From Phoronis ovalis (taxonomy: Eukaryota > Phoronida > Phoronidae), in assembly GCA_028565635.1 (NCBI GenBank), contig JAOXYB010037617.1, forward strand, positions 1 through 28,650: 28,650 nt of DNA, written 5' to 3'. The notes beneath the pieces are model-generated. The model was not told the DNA's origin and made no database searches. It was given only the letters and a program-made list of their open reading frames with translations. The translations under genes and the position numbers were made by a program. Positions 9,703 through 21,655 of the stretch are shown here, one piece after another (within the stretch, counting starts at the first letter, position 1; the number at the start of each line of letters is the position of its first letter).

Positions 9703-11043
9703 TATGTGAGCTATCTGTTGTTCTATTTTTGGCCTGCAGGCTATAGGGGTTCACTATCATCCTACGTACTTCGTATCACCATTGCATTGTAAGCGTCGTT
9801 TAAAAACGAAGTATGCCCATCCTACCTACCATAACATTGATAGTCCGTCGCCTCAGCATTGATCACAATCGATGATATGTATCAATTTCCTTGGACATTT
9901 CTCGTTCGTCACCATTCGCCATCATTCCTTTTCCGTACATTGTCAATAGCTCTACTAAATGTCGTTCTACATGTCATTGTTTGGCAATAATCATCTGCCA
10001 TCGGTAGGGTTGCCACAATATAACGTACCTGCATATGGCGCCTCATCACCATCCGTCAACTGTACTATCATCACACTAGCTTCCATTGCTCTATATTGTT
10101 CTATTGTTATATGTCCTTATCTTTTAAGATTTCAGTAGCATCCGTTACCCAACCATCATCACCGTCGCCCTGTCAGACACTTTTTCAAAAGGGGGTGCGT
10201 TTGTGGTGTTTTTAGAATTACTAATTTCAGAAAATATCAGTGCAGTAATCCAAAAAGGTACTGAGCTGAAACGTCTCCGTGCAGCCAGAAAGAATTGACA
10301 AGGAAAACAAAAATATATAAAGAACATTATTTACACTCTTATTGTAACAATACGCCCAGAATAAGTGCTAACGTCATAAAAAAAAGCTTTCTGTTCCAAA
10401 GTGAGGGGGTACGGTTACTGCACCCAACGCACCCCCGTATAACGGGCCTGTACCCCCCATCCCCTCTTACCTTTATCACCCTATCGTTTTATTTCTCTTT
10501 TCTTGTAATTGCTACTACTTCTAATTCTATCTGATTCCACGTCATGTTTTTCAATTTTCCTTTTTCAATCATTAGCAGAACAACTGCACACTCACCACTT
10601 CAAGCCACTTTTTTTTCTTGACGATTCATGACTCGAACCTGGAACTATTATCGGTATTTTTTTTTATCCAGGTGGTGAGTACGACTCCCGCTTTGTTGAG
10701 CTGACTAGGGGGGAATCATATTATTTTTGGTGATGCGTACGGTGTTAACATTTTGAATCTGGTTTTATATTTTCCCCCCTGGATTGTGTCGCTTCAATGC
10801 AACTTTTAAAACTTGGAATTACTTCCATATTTTCTAACAATTTTGGATTGCTCCGGATTGCTACTCATTTTTTGTAATTTTGGATTGCTACTTCTGCATT
10901 TGCATTAATTTGGATTTTGGTTTCTAGAGGTAGCTAAAATTTTAGATTTTAATAATTTACCAACTCCGGCCGTCGGACAACACGTTTTTATATACTAAAA
11001 CATTTCTGCTACTAGATGTCGCCATCGTCGCTCAACAACGAAA
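9703..11043. other. Spacer between divergent genes, CCATCA-rich and repeat-bearing
   Basis: No exon is supported. The part from about 9750 to 10160 is loosely rich in CCATCA/CATCACC words, probably a decayed simple repeat. About 10390-10480 is C-rich with pyrimidine runs. From about 10840 the GGATTGCTA repeat appears. Short open frames at 10145-10327 (-) and 10295-10534 (+) have no conserved features and no convincing splice sites. Confidence 0.6.
10835..10925 (+). repeat. ATTTTGGATTGCTA repeat cluster, copy A
   Basis: The word TTTTGGATTGCT (with variants such as CCGGATTGCTAC and AATTTGGATTTTGG) recurs about four times in 90 bases. The same word in reverse complement (TAGCAATCCAAATTT) recurs in the cluster at 23500-23860, so this is a dispersed family and not a local accident. 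It lies about 370 bases upstream of the TTI1 start codon. Confidence 0.65.
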
Positions 11044-11053
11044 AAGATGGCGG
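11044..11053 (+). promoter_or_regulatory. YY1-type site in the TTI1 promoter region
   Basis: AAGATGGCGG matches the YY1 consensus. It lies 239 bases upstream of the TTI1 start codon, next to a small CG-containing patch (GTCGCCATCGTCG). YY1 sites near the transcription start are typical of TATA-less housekeeping promoters, which fits TTI1. The transcription start itself cannot be read from the sequence. Confidence 0.45.
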
Positions 11054-11291
11054 TTTCCATGAAAGGCATGATTTCGTGCGAAGTTTTAGGATTGAAATGC
11101 TGAACTAATAAGAAAACTACTAAAGCATTTACCTTCGTGGCTTGTTCTCAGTGTCCTCTACACTGTTAATTCATGAACCTCATGTGCGTGTAGCTTTTCA
11201 ACGTACACTATCATGATATATTTGCATTCGACGATTTGAATTTTAAAAAATTTAGCTGCGCCGATATCGTAATTCATATTTTTCATTGAAT

Positions 11292-14200
11292 ATGTCTACA
11301 TTATCAGTGAGGCTGGCATTTGAAGAACTTCAGCCAGCTTGTACAGGGCTCGCCTCAGAACAAACTACAGAAAATATTCGAAGTCTCCGACATGTTTTGC
11401 AGAAGATAGGCGAGGAAGATTTAAATTCATTACAAGACTATGTGTTATTCCCTTTAAGAATTATTTTAAAGCAACCGAAGAAATCAAGCAAGGTAATTTA
11501 TACCCTGGAATTTATTATCGTGTCACGGGCTCGGGGGTACTTCAGAAAATTTTCGGTAGGTGTGTGCGGCACAGGCTTAAAACCCAGGTTTTTGTTTTAG
11601 TATCAAAATTTTAGATCCTATTTTTGTATCGGTCACAGCATACATGCCCGGCATACATGTAGGCCTTCAGGTGTTCTACATATTCAAACGAAGGTTCCAA
11701 TGTCAATAAACTGTTACTATAAGAATTTGGAAGCAAAAAATTACCCCACAGCAAGCTTGGGGTAGGCTTTCTGTGTCTTGGCAAATAAACAGGAACAGCT
11801 ACAGTGGAGAAACATAAAACATTTAAACTGTTAAGAGTTTTATATATCCTAGGTATAGCCAAGTTTGATTGTTTAATTCTTCAAATGTGTGAATACTGAA
11901 TGATGTGTAAATGTTAAAAAGAAATAGTCAAGACTAATTAGTAACATATGTACTGATTTCAGGAGTTGTACACAGAGGTGCTGAACTGTGTACAGGATGT
12001 GTTATTGAAAACTGAAGTTCAACGACAAGAACTGTTTATGGATTTGTTTAACTGCTTCACACAGCTGATCAGTCCTCCAAATGCACAAGTATACTATTAA
12101 ATAAATTCCCTTACTAAATACTGTGAGAACCTCTCTAAATATCTGTAGATAGTGTTGTTTGTATGACCTTTGTCTGAACTCCAATTCCACAAATCAAAAT
12201 TGTAGGAATTTAAGTGTATTGTAGTATGTGATAAATTCATGAAAAATAACTAATTAGTAAAAAAATTGGGCTTCAGCTGATGTGCTTCTGGCACAAATTG
12301 GTTGTGTACTAAACTAATTGAAATGATTCTTTGAGTACCCAATCAGTGCTAATTCTGCTTAATAGTTAATGTCTTTGATTACACTGATGGCTTCTACCCA
12401 TTGAATTATTTTGTATCAAAATATTTACAGAAAGGAAGGAATGTATTAATCTATACTCATTTATACATCCCGTTTCAGGGTGGAGTGATCCAAACATCAG
12501 AAGAACTGAAGTTAGCTGCAGTTGATTGTATTCACTGCTTACTGAAGCACAGCAGTAATGGTGTTCTACAGGTAGATGGCATCAGCTAGCATCTTTATGT
12601 AGTTTCAAATAACTTAGCACCTTGTGTTAACAAAGATTTTGCATGATACATGCTGATATCAAATATTGGAACAGTAGAAGATTTGTTACAGTGTCACATT
12701 AATTGCATGTATATATTTTATATTTTATTGACATCAAAATGCAATTTATTGTTCACTCTCATAAATAAGGTAAAGGCTTGATTTTGGAAAAGTTTGTTTT
12801 TCAATATTGAGGAAAATTTGAAGATAATGTTAAGGTAGTAATAGTATAGAGTTTGTTATAAGAAACTATAAAATGTATGTGTTATCAAGCTTTGTTAAAG
12901 TTTGACAATTATGCAATGTTACGTATGCATTTCTGTATAAAAAGATAGTACTTACCAAAAATAAGTGAATTCTGAATGTTAATCTTGTTTAATTTCAGCG
13001 TTGATTTAACATTTGTTTTGTCTAAATATTTCAGACAGTATATCAGCCAGAGTGTCTCCCTCTATTGGGACACACAGTATCTCTACTACTGAGGTTGAGT
13101 GAGTATGGAGAATCCAGGCATTTGAAGACACAGGCAATGGAGTGTCTACTGGAACTGTCTCAAGCACAGAACCAACAAAGTATAGTGTAGCATATTGACT
13201 CTAGAATTTCATTATGTTTTTTGGTAACTAGAATTTAGCACACTTTTAGTGCGCTTCATGATACATTTTATCATATAATTGAATCCTTTTACTACTTTTT
13301 CAAGACAAAGCTCAATTTATATATGATTTTAAAAAATAAATGCTATGTATTTCATACTTTAAATGTGATTTGAGTAAAATTATAATTTGCATATACATGT
13401 ATTTAGAATAATTTCAGACAGACTGGTTGGTTTTTGGTCCATGTTACATGTGTTCAGATTATTTTCAATTAAAATGTTTTATTACAGACCACCAGATAGT
13501 GTTCATGGTTTCTATAGCTGACATTTTTGCTTCATTTCTGCCTGGAATTTCTATGAGTCTCTGTAGAATAGCAACTGGAGACAGCAAACAGGGACACCTA
13601 GTCATTGTGGTGAGTTGTAAATGTATTAAGTAATATTTAGGTCACTGAGTGTCTCTAAATATATTTTCCCACATTTAGCATATTTTCCCATTCTCACCAT
13701 ACCCTGTAACATAACCTAACAGTTGAAAATTTTATTAATAAACTTTCATACAGAATTGTTGGCCAGTATATACTTTATGTATTGTAAAATACAGGACACC
13801 TTATTTCGGTTATTAAAGTAAACTGAACATAAAAATCACAAAGTTTCATTATTTTGTAGACTGCTTTAAAAGTGTGGTATAAAATCACTTGTTTAGTTCT
13901 TGGAGAAAGGTATCTTACTAAAGATGATCAAACGAAACTAACTGAAAATAATGGTGATTATAAAAAGCTCCTAGTGCAGAGAAACAATGAATGGGTGAAA
14001 AGCACTGCTGAGAAAATTCATTTATTAATTGAAAAGCTGACATCTTTAACTTCGCACAATCATTGGAAAGTAAGATTGACTCTTATTGATTGGTCAAAGC
14101 AATTACTCCTGCAATGTAAGAGGTAGGTGTGCCAAAAACAACCTGCAGAAAATATAAAGTGTTTCTGAAAGCAAAGAATTGTTTTATATCATTTATGTTT

Positions 14201-17200
14201 ACGTCAAAATATCTAGTTGACTAGAAATTGTTCAGGCATGTTTAAAGAATTCTAGTCATTTGAAGAAATTTTTATTGTTTGCTTTGTTTCACTTTCAGCT
14301 CATTGTCTAAATCAGTACCTTGTTTATTAGAGGTATTAGTGAGCTTAGTTAGTGATGACTATCCAGCTGTCGTGATGCAAAGTAAAGTATTCCTTTCTGA
14401 GTACTCCCAAAAAATTAACTCAGAAGGTGGTGCTAGCAAACTGAAAGAATTATTAGAAGAAAATCTTCACTCCTTGTCCACGCAGCTGTCAAGACTGATC
14501 AGGAATGAAGGTATTCATTGGCATGTAATGGTGTTAAAATTAATTATATTAGTTGGTACAATGTTATGTACATTATTAGGCGTACAATATTGTTGATGAA
14601 GAAATGTATCTGCACTCATGTATATACCTATCTTTTGTTCAAACTATTCCTTTTATGTGAGTGTGTCTGTAAGCCTATTATTAAGCTGTTCTCTGGAACC
14701 AGAAGCCTGATTTCATTCATGCTTGGCAGTAATGTTCATTGAGTGTGTTTCATAAGGTGTTTCCTTTATGATCAAGGTCCTTGTTGCTCAAACTAGAAAG
14801 ATTATTTTGTTGCAATACTGCAAGGATATGGATATCAACAAAATCTGATATATTCAGACATCTTGGAGACTAGTAGGTAATTCAATGATACTCACTGAGA
14901 TGTCAAATATGATACAATTTGTATTCCAGGTGATGACAGAAAACTGGTCATGTTACGCAGTTTTCATGGTTACTTGGAGATTTTAGGTCCACAGACATGT
15001 GCGGCATTTATGTCGCATGCTCACTTGAATAAGATATGTTTGTCACTGATTCAGGTTTTGGAACTTGAGTGCTCAGATATCAATATATTACAAGAAACAA
15101 TGACACGAACAGGTATGATTCATGTTTGACAGACTTTAAGCTCATGACAAAATAGTGCAGACGAAATAGGTAGACAAACAGGTGAATCAGTATTAGAACG
15201 AACAGACATCTGTAGAAACTGCAAATCATATTTATCCAATGAGGAGCTTGTTTATATTACATTCATTATTAGTGTTCCATTAATAATTTTCAAAGTTTTA
15301 AATAGACACATAAAGTATGTAGTTACATGTATCACTCAAGTCAATGTCTTGACCCATTTAGGATGTATCTTTTATACTCTTTTTTTCTTGCATTGATGAG
15401 AGAGACTTACAAATAAGGACTCTTCTAGATGTCAAGTATTCCAATCGTTTTGCACACTCATTAGGACCAGAGCTTCATACCATTACAATAGAATTGTGTG
15501 CCTTTTGGAAGATGACATATTGCCAATGAAATCTGCTTGTCTCCTGTAAGATATTTGCATGTACTATGTATTGTGGCAGAATGAATACTGCATTAATAAA
15601 ATGTTGAATTGTGGGATTGATTATACTTGTTGATTCTGGTTTTCAGTATATTCTCTATAAGTGTATATAAACCGGGTTTTCCAAACAATTTGAAGACGGT
15701 GGGGTAACTCCATATATAGGTCAATATAGGGGGATCATTTCCAAATATTGCATATGGGATTCCACACACCCACAACCCACCCCCGTCCATGCCTTAAAAA
15801 ATAAACCCATTTCCTTGTTCATAATGGTGACATTTTCACCCCATTTAGACGAAGCCCTCTGCATCGGCCTATATAAGGAGTGACCCCTGGGATTTTTAAC
15901 CAACTTCAAACTGTTTGGAAAACTGAGTGTGAATACAACTTAAGTGCCTCATATTCAGACATATGGCTGGGCATGCTGTCATAATATTTACCATAATATT
16001 ACCTTCTTTCCCGATTCATAATATAGACGGAGATCTGAAGCCTCATATGTTGCAGACCCAAAAAAGACCAAAGAAACGCTTCAAGCATTTCAATGATGAA
16101 AGAATTTCACAAGAACTTTCAAGAATATGTAAATGTCTTGGTATCCACGGAGACCTGTATACTCTTATTGATGCTTTGGTAGAATTATTAAACAGATCAT
16201 CAACTCACTGTCACCAGGCAGTCATCATCATGAATGATGTCTTGTTGGGTGTCACAGAGCATGGTGGGTTGTATATCTATTTAGTTTTATACTTTTTTTA
16301 AACTGTTTTTATTTTTTCATCCATCTTTATCTATCCATGAATGAAATGATAGAAAAAAATATGATATTCAAACACAGTTTTTGCATAAGAATTGCTGTAT
16401 AATGTTTGTTAGTTATTATGTATAACATTCATTTAATTTCAGACCAGAAAATAAAAACAGATATAAAACCACTGATGAAAACTCTAATTGAAGAATATAT
16501 CACAAAACTGGAAAGTTTATCAAATCAGCAACAGGGCAGTAATACAGAAACGAACAAACAATTTGACTGGATAGTAAACAAGGATGTTACACAAAGTTCT
16601 AACTCATTAGCTAATACGAAAAGTGACATATGGCTGACATGTTTACTTCTAGAAGGACTAGGGAATGTTGCTGGCGTGTTAAAGAAAGATTTTAACTTTA
16701 TGTTGATGTCTGTTTTGTACACAGTTTTAGAAAAGCTTGGTAGTGATATATCTATGATCAGTCAATCTGCATACTTGACTTTACAAGACATCTGTAAATA
16801 TTGTGAATATAACTCAGTAGAAGAGTTAATATGTCTGAATGCAGATTATCTTGTTAGTGCGTTGTCTGTGAGATTAAGGCATATATCTCAACACCCATCT
16901 TCACCAAATGTAATGAAGGTTATGATTCAGTACAGTTCTAAAGACATTTTGCCTATAATACAGAACTCGATTCAGGTAAGATATAACTCTGGATTATCAA
17001 ATTAGTGGTTTCTCTATGACATTGATAGGCACACATTTTGACACTTTATCATGATTGTCTCATTGGCTTCAAGTATTTACTAATTGCTGAAAAGCCTGAA
17101 CTATGTATAAACAAATATCTGTTAAGTAGATAATGAGTGATATTATGGGTGATATTTGGTAACATACCGGGTTCTCCAGCATGATTGCACTGTAATGAAT

Positions 17201-18794
17201 TATACTATAATTACAATATTGTGACACATTTTAATGATCATGACCTTAAATGTACCTTAAAAGTATTTGATGTACATAAAAAGATATCCGGTCAGAAAAG
17301 CCTGCAATATTATACAAACATATTCTCCCCAGGATGTATTGCAGACATTTGTATCTGTTTCAGGACATAATGTATGCACTGGATGAGCATGCCAATGAAG
17401 ACAGTGTAATATTTATGAATGTTTTGCAAACTTTTGTGACAGCCATTTGTAAATGGTTTCCTAATCAATGTGATGTGAAGACAGGTATAAAGTCAGGTTA
17501 GATTCTTTGTCAGATATAGTTATGCTCTATTTGCTTTTAGGTAATTGGTAAGTTGTATATATTATTTTTAAAACATGTAGCAATTGATGTTTTGCAATGG
17601 TAAAAGTTTTTAAATATGCACGAAATACTCTGATAATAGTTTTTGTTAAAGAAAGAATAAAAATACTGTAGCCTAGTTAAGGTAAAAAAACCTCTAAGGT
17701 ATTGATATCATCTTCTCGTGTTGTAGACTTCCCCCATACTACACAAGACGTATGTGAATTCCTACTTGAGTATCATCGAGATAAGCAGATAGCAGATGGT
17801 TATGAAAAGATTGAAAGCAACAGCGATGAGATCAAAGCAGACGAGATTGATGATGATGGCAAGGATGGCGTGGAAAACATGTGGGATGCTGACCACAAAG
17901 AAGAACTTGCACAGCACATAAAAGCTGTTACAGAGGTATGTAAACAAAGTAGAAAACGTTTGCAAAAAGAATTTGTCTATATTTCTATAGAAATAAATCA
18001 TATATTGACAGAATTATAATATTCATGTGTTTCAAGTGTTACAGGTCAAATTGATTCCTAGTTGGTTTGTCTTTTATATTCATTTGTACAATCATGTATA
18101 TCTTTACTTCTTTCAGATTTTAGAAAGATGTCGTCATTTTCTTTCCTCCACTGACCGAAGATTACGCATTCAGGTACTAAGCATTGTCTCTGTCGGATGT
18201 GAAGCTCTAAGCGGATACAAAAATGAATTACTTCCCATAGTTCATCGCTTGTGGTCACCATTTGTGCAGCGATTTGACGACAATGATATGGTCGTGACAA
18301 TACATGCATTTAAAACATTAGCAGCAATGGCTGAGTATGCAGAAGACTTTATTAAGAGTAGAACTGTTAAAGATATCATACCAAAGATTACAAACTTTCT
18401 TATAAAGCAATCACTGATAAGTAACAATGTAGGACCAGCATATAAACATACCACGGCCTGTAAACTTCAGTTCACTCTGCTATCTGGATTAGGAAGCCTT
18501 GCTGAAAAAATAGATGTGACCGAAAATGAGTTGGATTATTTAATGTCTGCTTGTATGCCATATCTTGGCTGTAAACAGCCTAAAGCCTTACAGCAAACAT
18601 GTATTAATGCTTTTAAATGTTTCGTAAGAGTGGAACCTGATGCTGTGTGGTTAAAAGTTGCCTGTGTTTATCATCCTGGGATAGTAAGGCCATCTTGTGA
18701 ACAGTTTGAAGAAATCAAGATGGCTGGGTGCAATCAGGACAGAAATGAGTTTGCAGAAAACATTGTGGAGTTATTGAAAATACTGGAAACTTGA
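11292..18794 (+). CDS. TTI1: TELO2-interacting protein 1 (TTI1), 13 exons, 1040 aa
   Basis: Coding exons: 11292-11492, 11963-12088, 12479-12571, 13035-13179, 13488-13609, 13860-14122, 14299-14510, 14930-15112, 16027-16263, 16443-16975, 17364-17484, 17727-17935, 18117-18794. All introns are GT-AG and the frame is continuous to TGA. Start ATG 11292 has A at -3. The product is 1040 residues against about 1089 in human. Family marks run throughout: LQDYVLFPLRIILK in exon 1; IFASFLPGIS near residue 205 and GDSKQGH just after; HWKVRL in exon 6; LVSLVSDDYPAV in exon 7; FNDERI in exon 9; VLYTVLEK and NADYLV...LRH in exon 10; an acidic, low-complexity linker at about 765-795; and a C-terminal block with GPAYKHTTACKLQ and KQPKALQ. 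It is all-alpha HEAT-repeat protein. TTI1 is the scaffold of the TELO2-TTI1-TTI2 complex, which with HSP90 and R2TP matures PIKK kinases (ATM, ATR, mTOR, SMG1, TRRAP) in the cytoplasm. Nothing is truncated or shifted. Confidence 0.97.
15676..15923. mobile_element. MITE-like inverted-repeat element in TTI1 intron 8
   Basis: GTTTTCCAAACAATTTGAAG at 15676-15695 is matched 19/20 by the reverse complement of 15904-15923. Inside, GGGGTAACTCCATATATAGG (15701-15720) is matched 18/20 by the reverse complement of 15868-15887, offset by a short insertion in one arm. The element is 248 bp with no coding capacity, so it is a non-autonomous DNA element or foldback repeat. Flanks ACCGG and TGAGT show no clear target duplication. 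It fills much of the largest TTI1 intron (15113-16026), leaving splice sites intact. Confidence 0.7.
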
Positions 18795-18851
18795 ATATTT
18801 CAGTATATTATTGCTTCTTGTTGCTTATTTTTGGTGCTCTATACAACAAAA

Positions 18852-18857
18852 AATAAA
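18852..18857 (+). terminator. Poly(A) signal of TTI1
   Basis: AATAAA lies 58 bases after the TTI1 stop, giving a very short 3' UTR. The sequence downstream is AT-rich with T runs. Confidence 0.75.
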
Positions 18858-19793
18858 AACATAATAGTGTTAGATTTATTATAAATGACAGCTTACATGT
18901 ATTTTTTTATAGTGAGAGAAGTGTCATAAATTATACCATTTCTACAATTGCAAAGAATTATTTTGGACTGCTAAAGTAAAAAGTGAACACATTTCCTTAT
19001 TCATGTGCGGAATACAAACAAGTTAATAGTCGCCTCCTCCCTAACAATTGCTCTCCTATAATAATTGCCCCCCCCCCCCTAAGAACTTTTTTTAACGGTA
19101 AAATATGATAGGCAATGCATAATAATGCTTATTAGATATATTAGGCCACCAGCCCATGTTACATATTTTTTAAAAGCAAAGAACACAGTTTGCTGATTAT
19201 TAACATTCACATCTCTAGTAGGACTGTGTTGCCCATGTTGCTTATATCCTAAGGTGATCTAGCTAAATTAACCCATGTTTTATTCGGATTGTTTTCGATA
19301 CATCTCTATTAAGAAAATTATAGCCTAGACTGAGAATGAAGCGGTTGTGAGGTTTCAACTATTTACATATTTTTTATATTCATGGCTGGTATGAATTTAT
19401 TGGTTCTGCAACTCAATTAAATACCATCTGATTATTTTGCACAATAATTATTAATAGCCCTAATGGTGATAATAAAATAGCCCTATTGGTGATAATTGCC
19501 TTTGTTTGCTTGGACACAATAGTAATTTGCTGAAGTAAATATACTGCTCGTCCAAATAGAAAAGTTTCTTAGATTTACTTTTCATGCCCAGTTAATACTG
19601 TATGTGGCTACGAACCAGGGAAGGGTAAATTGTGCAAGATGAACATACGAGTTATTCGCAATGTTATAATTAAATTTTAACCAAGAACATTTGAAATGTT
19701 GTCCTTTTGTATATTATAGTTTATAGTAGCTTACGTTTGCGAACGTGTTCTGTGGCAGTGTTCCAGCCTTTCTGCTCAGTTTTTTGGTGGGTA
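18858..19793. other. Gene-free spacer downstream of TTI1
   Basis: I see no supported gene. It contains a C12 run at 19068-19079 and a local repetition of an AATAGCCCTAATGGTGATAA word around 19453-19496 (second copy AATAGCCCTATTGGTGATAA). Confidence 0.6.
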
Positions 19794-19877
19794 AATGTCA
19801 ATCCTGGGTATCAATAGTCTGAATGTCAATCCTGGGTATCAATAGTCTGAATGTCAATCCTGGGTATCAATAGTCTG
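19794..19877. repeat. 28-bp unit tandemly repeated three times
   Basis: The unit begins AATGTCAATCCTGGG and ends AATAGTCTG. Three identical copies occupy 19794-19821, 19822-19849 and 19850-19877, followed by a four-base partial copy. The perfect identity marks a young minisatellite. Confidence 0.95.
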
Positions 19878-19913
19878 AATGGATAGATGTACCCGGATTT
19901 TCACATTGCAGCA

Positions 19914-20562
19914 GGAAATGTTTCCTTTTTCATTATTCGAATCAAAATCGGAAAATAAGGAAAAAGGAATCATTTTCTTTTTCCTAATTTGATTATTTCT
20001 ATCTGAATGAGAAAAAAATGAGCGTATTTAAGTAATTAAATTGAAAAATAGTAATAAAGTAATAAATAGTGTTTAGTGCATTATCAGAAATATAAAATCC
20101 TTCCTAATTTTTCACTGGAAATGCTTCAAAAATCAGGCCTATTTGTTAGGTTAATTGCCGCAGTACTAGCAAGTAGGTCTAAGGATTTTTCCTTCTACAG
20201 TTCAAAATAGAATAAGGAAAAGGGAAATGATTCCATTTTACTTGTTCGACTCAAAATTGGGACTCTCAAGACTCGAAAAAGGGAACCATTTCCTTTTTCC
20301 TTATTCGATATTATCTATCTGAGTAAGGAAAAAGAAAATAATTTAATTGACATAAATCTATAAAGGTGTATTTGGAACTTAAATTAATCCCAGGGTGTAG
20401 TGAGTGCGATTAAGAAAATTAACATGAAAAATAGTGATAACGAAAGAAGGGTAAAATGATTTCTATATCTGAGAATTATGAAATCCTTCCCAATTGTTTC
20501 ACTGGAAATGCTTCAAAAATCTTACTCATTTCTTGGTATAGATTAATTGCTGCAGTACTAGC
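19914..20562. repeat. Imperfect direct duplication of about 260-340 bp
   Basis: Unit 1 (19914-20170) and unit 2 (20223-20562) share, in order: GGAAATG..TTCC followed by TTCGA.TCAAAAT; a TTTCTTTTTCCT..TT block with TATCTGA; AAATCCTTCC.AAT.TTTCACT with GGAAATGCTTCAAAAATC; and TTAATTGC.GCAGTACTAGC. The spacing between matching blocks grows from 309 to 392 bases through insertions in unit 2. No open frame is shared. Confidence 0.8.
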
Positions 20563-21539
20563 TATAGGAAGCAGACAATAGAAGTTGCCATCTGGTTGCT
20601 CTATAAATGGCAAATTACCACATTATAAGTGTGATATTTTATTATATGTTGATTTTGGAAATGTAGATTTTTAGCCAAAACACACGAGTGATGCAGCACA
20701 AACATAATTTTATGCATATCTTGCAAAAATGTTTCATTTTCCTCATTGCAGCACTGATTGGATCAATTTGGCCATTTAGGGGTACACCGATGAACGTTCT
20801 AGGACTAGTCAAATAATTAATTCTTCAAAATTACTGATCTAAAATTGTTGATCGTATGTCTTTTAAATTAAGTATTTCAATAGTTTGTACCCAGTACATC
20901 ACAATTTACGAAATTTACATGGTGAACTTTTACTTTTCAAGCAAATACATGCAGCCATATTCAAATGTAGGTCATTTATTATGAAATAAAGCATGTATAC
21001 TGACAGTGTAAGAAAATAGCATGACCTTTGAACATCTTTTTATTACATTGATAAACTGATAGCTGTATCTCAGTGTAGTTCAATAAAATAAAACTAGTAG
21101 GGAATTTCCATGAGCCATGCATGGTATTGTTGGGAGTCTAACCTAAATAATAAACATTACCTGGTACTTGTATCGCTTTGTGCCAGGTGGCATATATCTG
21201 ACAAAATGTAATACTGCTACTATAAACAAGCAATATTTACCTCTGGATATTTTCTGAATGTAGAGGGTAAGTTGCCTGAGTAATTGATATGTTTCATGTC
21301 GTTTGAAGTTTTAAAGGGACTTCAATGGGTTTTATTTATGTGAGAGAAGTTATTATATTTATAAGCTCATTGTGGCTAAAGCAATTTAGAAAAAAAAATG
21401 CAAAGGCTAATGTTTTTATCATTATAGTAAAATTTGATAAGACCAAAATATGTTACTGGATCCAGCTTATCAGAATAATACAGTTTATATAATCTTCGTA
21501 ATTATAGTAATAACGTATTACATTGTTTGATTTTTACAG
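20563..21539. other. Gene-free stretch with a possible splice donor
   Basis: No recognisable coding sequence. TAGAGG|GTAAGT at about 21265 is a strong donor that would join in frame to the exon at 21540 (through a GGG codon), but I cannot define where an exon ending there begins. Confidence 0.4.
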
Positions 21540-21655
21540 GCCAGCCATTATTTTCTACCTTCCTGAAAAGTACACAAATTTTCTAAGACTCAGTAGCACT
21601 CCTAGTCAACAAAAGCGGAGGCGATTATGTGCTGACCATAACCATCGTTATCCCG
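21540..21655 (+). CDS. Candidate internal exon of an unrecognised gene
   Basis: A 116-base segment is bounded by a good acceptor (TTTGATTTTTACAG) and a good donor (CCCG|GTAAGA). Only one frame is open through it, encoding PAIIFYLPEKYTNFLRLSST followed by a basic stretch QQKRRRL and CADHNHRYP. The other two frames have stops. I recognise no family. It may be coding, or an untranslated exon of the candidate transcript continuing at 24334; joined to that exon the frame stops after two residues. Confidence reflects splice signals only. Confidence 0.3.

Noticed and set aside
10145-10534. Overlapping short open frames in the spacer between the divergent genes
   Set aside because: Low-complexity CATCACC- and C-rich DNA; no splice signals and no family resemblance.
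15593-15909. Two minus-strand open frames in TTI1 intron 8
   Set aside because: They overlap the 248-bp inverted-repeat element and have no features of a transposase.
18058-18454. Minus-strand open frames opposite the last TTI1 exon
   Set aside because: Antisense shadows of a strongly conserved coding exon.
21164-21200. 37-base minus-strand segment flanked by TTTTGTCAG and CCAG|GTAATG, resembling a mini-exon
   Set aside because: Too short to support alone; no neighbouring minus-strand exon in phase was found.
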